Source: Candidatus Omnitrophota bacterium
GTDB taxonomy: Bacteria > Omnitrophota > Gorgyraeia > Tantalellales > Tantalellaceae
NCBI GenBank assembly: GCA_018814505.1
Contig: JAHIZQ010000173.1
Span: 1-7,370 of the forward strand
Reading direction: 5' to 3'
Length of the DNA: 7,370 nucleotides
In this document: positions 1 to 6,164 of the stretch, one piece after another
Position numbering within the stretch: the first letter of the stretch is position 1
How the letters are laid out: each line of letters begins with the position of its first letter
Program-made: the position numbers and the translations under genes
The notes under the pieces: generated by a model
Told to the model about the DNA's origin: nothing
The model's database searches: none
Seen by the model: only the letters and a program-made list of their open reading frames with translations

Positions 1-1230
1 ATGGAGTTTTCAAAATTTTTTAGAAAGCACGGTCTTTTTTCAGATATTCCTCATAAAAGTACACAAATTTCAAAAGAGCGTGAAAAGTTTATTAATAATC
101 TTTTTAAAAAGGGCTTTAATGGGATACGAAAAGAAATATTAAAAATCGCAAAGAAACACAAAAAGCTTGAAAAAGCTGAAGATTGGATTGGTAACCTATG
201 TCACAAAAGGGAAAAGAGATATAAAAAAAAGCAAACAGTACAAAATGGAAGTATAAAAAATAAATATAATCTTTACCCTGTTGTTCTTTGGATAGCAGAA
301 TTAGAATGCCCGCAGAATTTAGATAAAACAGAAGGTAAACTTTTTGATAAAAGATATTATGAAGGCCTTAATTTGTTAACACTTACGATATTTCCAGTGG
401 ATGATTTAGGTCAGATAGATTGGGAAATTTTTGATTCGTGGGCCTATAATTCTTATTTTTTCCGTGTGCCGCCCAAAATTTATTTTTTAAAAAAAAAGAT
501 ATCGCTATATGAATTTTTTATGTGTTTTGATTGGTTTAAACAAGATGATGATAGTGGTAGTATTCATTTAAATAAAAATGAGGTAGAGACGCTCGTTGAA
601 AAACAAGAAAAGAAAAACAAACAGAAGCCCTTTTCTGAGTCAGTACTAAGAGTTCAAAAAGATATTGAAAAAACAGAGTTATTAACCCGCAAAATTGACC
701 AGTCTAAAACCCTCGACAAAATAACCCATATACTGATTGATAAAAAAATCCCCGCGTTTTCACAAAATGAAATAGTTACCTTAATAAGCAAAAGGTCTCG
801 AGATAAAATGATCGCGGAAAAAGTGCTTTTTATTGACGCGAACCGAATGGAATTTTACGCTCAGGAAAATAACTGTAATGATGAAAATACTGTTATTTTT
901 TTAAAAGAATCATCTTTTGAAGAAAATTTGAGTTTAAAATTTGGAGGAAAGATAATAAAGGTTGATCAGGAAGAAGCGCTCTGTTTTGTAGATCTTGTGG
1001 GTTTAATAGGTTTAGCCAGGTCAATTATGAACAACGATATAGATACTTTTCTGAATTTGTATAAGGTGCTTGCTAATAAGCCTTTTGAGTTGAGTGAAAA
1101 TTTGCGTAAAAATGGCTTTTCATGTTTGCCGAAAATAATAAGCTTAATGTTGCCGCCACCACTAAAAATGCCGGTTGATGATTGTAAGAAATGCAATAGA
1201 CTTTTGATGAAAAGTTTAAAATCGCTCTAA
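1..1230 (+). CDS. Hypothetical protein, no recognised family (409 aa)
   Basis: I do not recognise this protein. The frame is open from the first base of the window to a TAA at 1228-1230. The ATG at position 1 may be the true start, but the upstream sequence and ribosome binding site are outside the window, so the N-terminus is uncertain. No signal peptide or clear membrane span is visible. Residues 22-80 are strongly basic and helix-like, rich in Lys and Glu. Residues 90-180 are rich in aromatic residues (Trp, Tyr, Phe) and look like a folded core. Residues 190-240 are a charged, probably helical linker. Residues 270-390 look like a second alpha/beta segment, followed by a Pro-rich stretch (PPPLKMP, 385-391) and a Cys-x-x-Cys pair (C395, C398). 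There are eight cysteines in all. The DNA looks more AT-rich than the genes downstream (17 G+C in the first 60 bases), which could mean relaxed constraint or transfer. That the frame is a real gene is supported by its length and by terminators just after its stop. Confidence 0.75.
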   Translation: MEFSKFFRKHGLFSDIPHKSTQISKEREKFINNLFKKGFNGIRKEILKIAKKHKKLEKAEDWIGNLCHKREKRYKKKQTVQNGSIKNKYNLYPVVLWIAELECPQNLDKTEGKLFDKRYYEGLNLLTLTIFPVDDLGQIDWEIFDSWAYNSYFFRVPPKIYFLKKKISLYEFFMCFDWFKQDDDSGSIHLNKNEVETLVEKQEKKNKQKPFSESVLRVQKDIEKTELLTRKIDQSKTLDKITHILIDKKIPAFSQNEIVTLISKRSRDKMIAEKVLFIDANRMEFYAQENNCNDENTVIFLKESSFEENLSLKFGGKIIKVDQEEALCFVDLVGLIGLARSIMNNDIDTFLNLYKVLANKPFELSENLRKNGFSCLPKIISLMLPPPLKMPVDDCKKCNRLLMKSLKSL

Positions 1231-1250
1231 TAAAATGTTTTTTGTTATAG

Positions 1251-1293
1251 CGGTCAGAAAGAAAAACACTAGAAATATTGACCGGTTTTTTTT
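1251..1293 (+). terminator. Possible first intrinsic terminator after the hypothetical gene
   Basis: CGGTCA (1251-1256) and TGACCG (1279-1284) are perfect inverted copies, and a run of eight T follows at 1286-1293. It begins 21 bases after the stop of the upstream gene. The 22-base loop is long for an intrinsic terminator and the stem has only 6 bp, so this is weaker than the hairpin just downstream and may only back it up. Confidence 0.4.
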
Positions 1294-1303
1294 GTTATGT
1301 GTA

Positions 1304-1342
1304 AAATAAAAATCCCAGTTTGTTTAACTGGGATTTTTATTT
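1304..1342. terminator. Bidirectional intrinsic terminator between convergent genes
   Basis: A perfect 17-bp inverted repeat (1304-1320 with 1326-1342) has a 5-base loop, TGTTT. The core ATCCCAGTT / AACTGGGAT is flanked by an A-rich left arm and a T-rich right arm, so RNA from either strand gives a GC-containing hairpin followed by a U-rich tail. It sits between the + strand hypothetical gene and the - strand rpmB and should end transcription of both. Confidence 0.9.
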
Positions 1343-1357
1343 CTGAATTAAGATAAG

Positions 1358-1588
1358 TTACGCTGTTTTTTGAACTTTACCAGCTTTCAGGCATTTCGCG
1401 CAGACTTTAATTTTTTTCTTTTTGCCATCGATTAAAGCGTGAGCCGTCTGGATGTTAGGGCTGAAACGCCGTAGGGTTGTGCCTGTTACTCTTTGCCCTA
1501 CGCCGCCTTTACTTTTTGCCATACCTCTTCTGCTTATTGATCTGCCACTTACGGGTTTTTTGCCACAAATAAAACATTCTTTTGCCAT
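1358..1588 (-). CDS. rpmB: 50S ribosomal protein L28 (zinc-binding form)
   Basis: L28 is a small protein of the large ribosomal subunit. The 76-residue product has the family N-terminus MAKECFICGKKPVSG and the typical basic middle part with RRFSPNIQ at residues 40-47. Two Cys-x-x-Cys pairs, C5/C8 and C63/C66, are the zinc-ribbon ligands of the C+ type of L28; lineages with zinc-free paralogues lack them. The ATG at 1586-1588 is preceded, six bases away, by GAGGTGATC, a near-perfect match to the 16S rRNA 3' end. An in-frame GTG four codons upstream lies inside that site and is not the start. The gene is transcribed away from recG and ends at the shared hairpin at 1304-1342. Having rpmB near recG is also seen in Bacillus, where yloU, yloV and sdaA genes lie between them. 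Confidence 0.97.
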   Translation of the reverse strand: MAKECFICGKKPVSGRSISRRGMAKSKGGVGQRVTGTTLRRFSPNIQTAHALIDGKKKKIKVCAKCLKAGKVQKTA

Positions 1589-1594
1589 AATAAG

Positions 1595-1604
1595 GATCAC
1601 CTCT
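1595..1604 (-). promoter_or_regulatory. Shine-Dalgarno site of rpmB, fixes the start
   Basis: On the - strand this reads AGAGGTGATC, six bases before the ATG at 1588. It extends almost perfectly along the anti-Shine-Dalgarno sequence, as expected for a highly expressed ribosomal protein. It shows that translation starts at MAKEC rather than at the upstream in-frame GTG. Confidence 0.85.
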
Positions 1605-1673
1605 GCTTTTTTATAATTACTCTTGGTGAGTAAGTAGATAGTTTTACGTTTAACGGTATTTAGTAAGATACGC

Positions 1674-1702
1674 TTGCTATATTAGAGCGTTTCTCCTATA
1701 AT
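1674..1702 (+). promoter_or_regulatory. Predicted sigma70-type promoter for recG
   Basis: TTGCTA (1674-1679, four of six matches to TTGACA) is followed after exactly 17 bases by the consensus TATAAT (1697-1702). Transcription would start near 1709, giving a leader of about 90 bases before the recG ATG at 1799. The short inverted repeat ACGCT (1670-1674) / AGCGT (1686-1690) overlaps the -35 element and the spacer. I saw no equally good promoter for rpmB on the opposite strand. Confidence 0.6.
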
Positions 1703-1788
1703 TTAAACTGTGCGCGGCTCTTTTCTGGAATAAAAGCTAAAAATATCGCTATATTACAAGGCGCATAGGGTTTGAATGTTAACATAAT

Positions 1789-1793
1789 AAGGG
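1789..1793 (+). promoter_or_regulatory. Shine-Dalgarno site supporting the recG ATG at 1799
   Basis: AAGGG lies five bases before the ATG at 1799. The alternative TTG start at 1772 has AAGG ten bases upstream (1758-1761), which is also possible but less likely given the rare start codon. Known RecG proteins begin a short distance before the conserved KGVGP motif, which fits the ATG. Confidence 0.55.
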
Positions 1794-1798
1794 ATTTT

Positions 1799-3868
1799 AT
1801 GCAAGGAAAAAACTCGTTTAATGAGATAGCTGTAAGATATATAAAAGGGGTTGGGCCTCAAAAGGCCGATCTTTTCGCGAAAATAGGCATTGAGAATATA
1901 TCAGATTTATTGTATTACCTTCCGCGCCGATATGAGGATAGGAGAGAAATAGTTGAGCTAAAGGACGTTCAGCCTGGTAAAATACAGGGAGTTATGGGGG
2001 AAGTTTTAAGTAAAACTGTTTTTACCGCCAAAACAGGTAAACGCATATTTGAATTGGTTCTTGCCCAAGGAAATAAAAAGTTGACGGCAGTATGGTATAA
2101 CCAGCCGTTTATGCAGAAGTTTTTTAATGCGGGGCAGATAGTTGTGTTATATGGAAAGGTTGAATTGTATCGGCGGTTGCAGATAACCCATCCGGATTTT
2201 GAAATTCTGGAAGATAAACGGTTGACAAATTCTTTAAATATGGGCCGCATAGTTCCGGTATATTCTTTAACGGAAAATCTGAAACAAAAATATATCAGGA
2301 ATATTGTGAATAGAGCTGTTTCCGCTTATCTGAAAGAGTTAAAAGACTGTTTGCCTACGCAGGTAAGAGCGCGCAGGAAACTGGTAGATTTTAGATTTGC
2401 TGTTGAAAATATTCATTTCCCTCATTCTTATGATAATCTGGAAAAGGCATATAGGCGTCTGGTTTTTGAGGAGTTTTTTATTTTGCAGGCAGTAATGGCG
2501 CGTAGGCGTAAAAAACTCAGGAAAAGAGGAATAAAACACGAGATAAACACGAAGGCTTTGGATGATTTCGAGGAGTTATTTTCTTTTGAACTGACAAAAG
2601 CGCAGAAAAAATGTATCGAAGATATTAAAAAAGATATGAGCGGAGAGCGTTCCATGTACCGTCTTCTTCAGGGAGACGTAGGAAGCGGGAAAACAGTAGT
2701 TTCAATGTATGCTCTTTTAGTCGCGGTGAGTAACGGATATCAGGCGGCAATGATGGCACCTACTGAAATATTGGCGCGTCAACATTATGTGACAATCAGT
2801 AAAACCTTTATGCCTTTGGGGATAAATGTAAGGCTTTTGGTCGGGGGTATTGATCGCAAGGATAAGGAAAAGGTTAAAAAAGAACTGGATAGTGGAGATG
2901 CTGATATTGTTATTGGAACGCATGCGCTTTTTCAGGAAAACATTAGTTATAATAAGCTGGGTTTAGTCATAGTAGATGAACAGCATAAGTTCGGTGTGCA
3001 CCAAAGAAAAAAGTTGAGCCAGAAAGGAGAAGTGCCTGATATGCTTGTAATGACCGCGACTCCTATCCCGCGCAGTTTAGTTCTTAGCGTTTTTGGCGAT
3101 ATGGATATGTCTTTATTGACAGAAAAACCAGCGCAACGCGCGGACGTAACAACTTATTTTGTAGGAGAAGACAGGCGTGCTTTGGTCTATGAGTTTATTC
3201 TTGACGAAATAAAAAAAGGACGGCAGGTGTTTATTGTATGTCCGCGGATAAAAAAAACCGGATCTGAAGACATAAAATCAACCGAAGAAATGTTTGAAGA
3301 ACTGCGGCGGGGCGTGTTCCGGGATGTGCCCCTGGCGCTTATGCACGGCAGGATGAAGTCTTTTGAAAAAGAACGGATAATGCGGGATTTCCGCGCCGGG
3401 AAATATGCTGTGTTAGTTGCTACAACTGTTATTGAAGTGGGTGTTGATATTCCGAATGTTACGGTTATGATGGTGGAACACGCGGAAAGATATGGTTTGG
3501 CGCAACTTCATCAATTGCGCGGGAGGATAGGGCGAGGAAAACATGCTTCGTACTGTATACTCCTGGGGTCTGCTAAAACAGAAGTTTCTTGTCAAAGGCT
3601 GTCCGCGATAGCTGAATCGAATGATGGGTTCAAAATCGCTGAAAAAGACCTTGATATAAGAGGACCTGGCGAATTTTTTGGAACGAGGCAAAGCGGACTT
3701 CCTGAACTTAGATTCGGAAATATTGTAAAAGATTTTGCCATTATGGAAGAAGCAAGAGAAGAAGCTTTCAGCTTAATAAGTGAAGATCCGGAACTTAAAC
3801 TGTACAATAATCAAGGTGTGAAAGAAAGTATAATTAAAAGGTTCCGTGGCAAGTGGAATGCTTGTTAG
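1799..3868 (+). CDS. recG: ATP-dependent DNA helicase RecG
   Basis: RecG is a superfamily 2 translocase that regresses stalled replication forks and migrates Holliday junctions, acting on DNA in the cytoplasm. Positions are for a 689-residue protein. Residues 13-50 carry the N-terminal motif IKGVGPQKADLF and the LPRRYEDRR segment. Residues about 50-150 form the OB-fold wedge domain that splits the fork. The Q-motif region FELTKAQKKC precedes Walker A GDVGSGKT (292-299). The DExH box is DEQH (393-396), motif III is TAT (419-421), and motif VI is QLRGRIGRG (572-580). The C-terminal TRG translocation motif covers about 617-633 (DLDIRGPGEFFGTRQSG). All catalytic motifs are intact and the length matches the family (about 680-695). 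I chose the ATG at 1799 because AAGGG lies 5 bases before it; a TTG at 1772 would add nine residues and has a weaker site. There is no clear terminator after the stop. Confidence 0.97.
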   Translation: MQGKNSFNEIAVRYIKGVGPQKADLFAKIGIENISDLLYYLPRRYEDRREIVELKDVQPGKIQGVMGEVLSKTVFTAKTGKRIFELVLAQGNKKLTAVWYNQPFMQKFFNAGQIVVLYGKVELYRRLQITHPDFEILEDKRLTNSLNMGRIVPVYSLTENLKQKYIRNIVNRAVSAYLKELKDCLPTQVRARRKLVDFRFAVENIHFPHSYDNLEKAYRRLVFEEFFILQAVMARRRKKLRKRGIKHEINTKALDDFEELFSFELTKAQKKCIEDIKKDMSGERSMYRLLQGDVGSGKTVVSMYALLVAVSNGYQAAMMAPTEILARQHYVTISKTFMPLGINVRLLVGGIDRKDKEKVKKELDSGDADIVIGTHALFQENISYNKLGLVIVDEQHKFGVHQRKKLSQKGEVPDMLVMTATPIPRSLVLSVFGDMDMSLLTEKPAQRADVTTYFVGEDRRALVYEFILDEIKKGRQVFIVCPRIKKTGSEDIKSTEEMFEELRRGVFRDVPLALMHGRMKSFEKERIMRDFRAGKYAVLVATTVIEVGVDIPNVTVMMVEHAERYGLAQLHQLRGRIGRGKHASYCILLGSAKTEVSCQRLSAIAESNDGFKIAEKDLDIRGPGEFFGTRQSGLPELRFGNIVKDFAIMEEAREEAFSLISEDPELKLYNNQGVKESIIKRFRGKWNAC

Positions 3869-3928
3869 CTGGCGTCTAAATGCAATACGCGATAAGAGTT
3901 TTGATGGCGGACATTACATGATTAGTGA

Positions 3929-3990
3929 GGGGAGTCAATTCGGGGTTTTTGTCGGGGCATTAATGTTGCGGGGAGAAAGCTACAATGGGG
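3929..3990 (+). other. Cluster of five GGGG tracts spanning the rsmD start
   Basis: GGGG occurs at 3929-3932, 3942-3945, 3954-3957, 3970-3973 and 3987-3990. The gaps between tracts are 9, 8, 12 and 13 bases. The fourth tract is part of the rsmD ribosome binding site (GGGGAGA, 3970-3976) and the fifth follows the start codon directly. The tracts sit on the coding strand, so the RNA would carry them. They stand out in AT-rich surroundings. A G-quadruplex with long loops is possible but not shown. Confidence 0.35.
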
Positions 3991-4542
3991 ATGAGGATTA
4001 TTGGCGGAGAACATAAGGGCAGAAAAATAAAACAGCCGAAATTGTGTACGGTTCGTCCTACAAAGGACAGAGTGCGCGAGGCTGTTTTTAGCATTATTGC
4101 CGCAAAATTGCCCAATTCCAAAGTGCTAGATCTTTTTGCAGGTAGCGGAGCTTATGGATTAGAAGCGCTTTCACGGGGATCAAAATCAGCCGTATTTATT
4201 GAAAAGAATAAAAAAACAGTAGAAGTTTTAAGGGAAAATATACAAATGCTTAAGCTGGAAGGAGATGCAACTGTTTTACCGTTGGATATTAAGGAGGGCT
4301 TAGAACTCTTATCGAGAAATCAGCAAATTTTTGATATAATTATTTGTGATCCCCCGTACAATAGGGGACTAGTCAAAAAAACCTTGATTATGATAAGTCA
4401 TTATGATATATTAAGTCACTCTGGTTTGATGATTATGGAACATCATCGGGATGAAGGCATTCCCCAAAGTGAGGGGAATGTTTTTGTTTGTAAACAAAAG
4501 AGTTACGGAAATATTTTGATATCGGTTTTTCAAAAAACATGA
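3985..4542 (+). CDS. rsmD: 16S rRNA (guanine(966)-N(2))-methyltransferase RsmD
   Basis: RsmD methylates N2 of G966 (E. coli numbering) of 16S rRNA in the small subunit, using S-adenosylmethionine. The 185-residue protein starts with the family signature RIIGGEHKGRKI (4-15) and RPTKDRVRE (24-32). The SAM-binding motif I is DLFAGSGAYG (49-58), with the acidic residue E73 in FIEKN after the next strand. The catalytic DPPY tetrad is at 122-125. The length is normal. The ATG at 3985 has GGGGAGA eight bases upstream; a second ATG two codons later has only a badly spaced G-run, so the first is preferred. Its stop overlaps the coaD start by four bases (ATGA). The rsmD-coaD pair is a widespread bacterial gene order. 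An rRNA methyltransferase is the firm call, and m2G966 specificity follows from the family. Confidence 0.95.
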   Translation: MGMRIIGGEHKGRKIKQPKLCTVRPTKDRVREAVFSIIAAKLPNSKVLDLFAGSGAYGLEALSRGSKSAVFIEKNKKTVEVLRENIQMLKLEGDATVLPLDIKEGLELLSRNQQIFDIIICDPPYNRGLVKKTLIMISHYDILSHSGLMIMEHHRDEGIPQSEGNVFVCKQKSYGNILISVFQKT

Positions 4543-5021
4543 CAAGAAAAGCAATTTATCCAGGAACTTTTGACCCAGTTACATACGGGCACCTTGATGT
4601 TATAAAACGCGCGTCAGTTTTGTACGATAAAGTTTTTATAGCCATAGCACCCAATGAAGAAAAATTTCCTCTTTTTTCGCCTGAAGAACGTGAAGTAATG
4701 TTGAAAGACGCGACAAAAAAATATAATAACGTTGAGGTTGAAATATTTAATGGACTAGTTGTTGATTACGCGCTGAAAAAATCCGCCAAAGTAGTGCTTA
4801 GAGGCTTAAGGATGATATCGGATTTTGAATATGAGTTTCAAATGGCGCTTACCAACCGTAAACTGAATGATGACATTGAGACGGTTTTTATGATGCCTAA
4901 TGAATCATATTCATATCTTTCAAGCCGGTTAATAAAAGAAGCTTCAAAATTAGGTGCGAATGTTTCAAAATTTGTTCCAAAGAACGTTGAAAAAAAACTA
5001 AAGGAAAAATTTAAAAAATGA
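4539..5021 (+). CDS. coaD: Phosphopantetheine adenylyltransferase CoaD
   Basis: CoaD catalyses the next-to-last step of coenzyme A synthesis: 4'-phosphopantetheine plus ATP gives dephospho-CoA and pyrophosphate. The 160-residue protein is a typical nucleotidyltransferase-fold PPAT that aligns without gaps to the E. coli enzyme as I remember it (159 aa). The signature GTFDPVTYGH covers 9-18, with T10 and H18 of the (T/H)xGH motif. K42 in the substrate loop, and R88 and R91 in RGLR, are kept. DFEYEFQMA is at 95-103 and SYLSSRLIKE at 125-134. In the last motif the usual third Ser is Arg130, a modest variation. The start overlaps the rsmD stop and the stop overlaps the pta start, each by four bases, so translational coupling is likely and no separate ribosome site is needed. 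Confidence 0.97.
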   Translation: MTRKAIYPGTFDPVTYGHLDVIKRASVLYDKVFIAIAPNEEKFPLFSPEEREVMLKDATKKYNNVEVEIFNGLVVDYALKKSAKVVLRGLRMISDFEYEFQMALTNRKLNDDIETVFMMPNESYSYLSSRLIKEASKLGANVSKFVPKNVEKKLKEKFKK

Positions 5022-6022
5022 ATCGGATATTAAGTTTAAGGGAAAAAGCAAAAGCTGATAAAAGAAAAATTGTATTACCCGAAGGAGAAGACAAGAGGGT
5101 TGTAAAAGCCGCTTCGTTTATCGCGGAAGAGGGTTTGGCCACGGTATGCCTTTTAGGGGATAAAAAGAAGGTTGAAAAACTTGCTTGCGAAGACGCGATT
5201 TCTTTAGAAGACGTTGACATTATAGATCCGCTTAAATACGAAGACCGAGCTGAAATCATAGAACTTTATTATGAAAAACGTAAAGCAAAAGGCATGACAC
5301 CGGAAGAGGCAGAAAAAATCCTGACGGAAAATTTTGTTTTTTACGCGGCAATGATGACAAGTATAGGAATGGCTGATGGGTTTGTTGCTGGCGCGAGCCA
5401 TACCACTTCGGATGTTGCACGAGCCGCTATCCAGTGTTTGAAACTTGATAAAGAAATCGGAACCGTATCAAGTTCGTTTATAATGGAATTAGAAAACTGT
5501 CCGTTTGGAGAAAACGGGCTTTTTGCGTACGGGGACTGTGGGATTATTCCATATCCAAATCCGAGACAGCTTGCCGGCATAGCAATAGCGACAAGTGATA
5601 TTTTCCAGAAACTGTTTAATGTTGAGCCACGGGTCGCTCTTTTAAGTTATTCAACAAAAGGAAGTGCCAAGTCTGAATCGGTTGAAAATATTTTAAAGGC
5701 GCTTGACAGAATAAAACAGAAACGTCCGCAACTTATGGTTGATGGTGAACTGCAGTTAGATGCCGCGATTGTTCCTGAAGTGGCAGAACTGAAATGTCCT
5801 GATAGTAAGGTTGCCGGAAAAGCGAATGTTTTAATATTCCCGAATCTTGACGCGGGAAATATTTCATATAAACTTACTCAACGTCTTGGCAATGCAAGAG
5901 CAGTGGGTCCGATAATGCAGGGGCTTGATAAACCTTGTAGTGATTTGTCGAGAGGGTGTAGCTGGGAAGATGTTGTCGATACAACCGTTGTTACTGCTAT
6001 AAGAGCTCAGGAAAATGGTTAG
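5018..6022 (+). CDS. pta: Phosphate acetyltransferase (phosphotransacetylase)
   Basis: Pta interconverts acetyl-CoA plus phosphate and acetyl phosphate plus CoA in the cytosol (EC 2.3.1.8). The 334-residue protein is the short, single-domain form without the N-terminal regulatory (DRTGG-containing) domains of the E. coli enzyme. It starts with RKIVLPEGEDKRVVKAA (16-32). MADGFVAGASHTTSDVAR (118-135) and STKGSAKSESV (212-222) follow. The C-terminal part has PNLDAGNISYKL (275-286) and DLSRGCSWEDVV (309-320). S311, R312 and D318 match the active-site Ser, Arg and Asp known from the Methanosarcina enzyme. A phosphate butyryltransferase is a related alternative, but the DLSRGCS ending and the ackA neighbour favour acetyl. 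The start codon overlaps the coaD stop. No terminator is obvious after the stop. Confidence 0.95.
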   Translation: MNRILSLREKAKADKRKIVLPEGEDKRVVKAASFIAEEGLATVCLLGDKKKVEKLACEDAISLEDVDIIDPLKYEDRAEIIELYYEKRKAKGMTPEEAEKILTENFVFYAAMMTSIGMADGFVAGASHTTSDVARAAIQCLKLDKEIGTVSSSFIMELENCPFGENGLFAYGDCGIIPYPNPRQLAGIAIATSDIFQKLFNVEPRVALLSYSTKGSAKSESVENILKALDRIKQKRPQLMVDGELQLDAAIVPEVAELKCPDSKVAGKANVLIFPNLDAGNISYKLTQRLGNARAVGPIMQGLDKPCSDLSRGCSWEDVVDTTVVTAIRAQENG

Positions 6023-6030
6023 CCAGTCTT

Positions 6031-6058
6031 TTGATATTGTTCAGGGTTATATTATTTT
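6031..6058 (+). promoter_or_regulatory. Possible promoter for ackA in the pta-ackA spacer
   Basis: TTGATA (6031-6036, five of six matches to TTGACA) is followed after 16 bases by TATTTT (6053-6058, four of six matches to TATAAT). It would give an ackA leader of about 100 bases. The AT-rich spacer makes chance matches likely. The rest of the 142-bp spacer holds a short imperfect stem (6073-6088) without a T-run and no gene. Confidence 0.3.
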
Positions 6059-6164
6059 CGACTTAGTTTAATCCTCGATTAGTTGAGGTGTGTTAGTTGT
6101 TTGGCGCGGAGCTTAATCGGGTGAAAGTTGGTTTAAAAAATAAATAAAAGGTGAGTGCGGTTAG

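Noticed and set aside
966..1196. Open frame of 76 codons on the - strand inside the hypothetical gene
   Set aside because: It lies entirely within the larger + strand frame, has no ribosome site I can see, and its product has no family features. It is a shadow frame.
1612..1617. A perfect TATAAT on the + strand just upstream of rpmB
   Set aside because: It points toward recG from far away, has no suitable -35 element, and on the - strand does not read as a -10 box for rpmB. It probably reflects AT-rich sequence.
3301..3360. GC-rich patch within recG (40 of 60 bases are G or C) as a sign of insertion
   Set aside because: The protein continues without a break through normal RecG sequence, so it is local composition, not foreign DNA.
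1969..3807. Several - strand open frames of 66-93 codons inside recG
   Set aside because: RecG motifs run intact across the whole region on the + strand, and the opposite-strand products look random.
3869..3984. A small gene or terminator in the recG-rsmD spacer
   Set aside because: No frame with a ribosome site and no hairpin with a T-run was found; only the GGGG tracts stand out.
5011..5580. Three - strand open frames overlapping pta
   Set aside because: The pta reading frame is complete and conserved here; the antisense products have no recognisable features.
6073..6088. Short stem-loop (CCTCGA / TTGAGG) after pta as a terminator
   Set aside because: The stem has six pairs including a G-U pair, is not followed by a T-run, and a competing fold is possible. 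The evidence is too weak to call.
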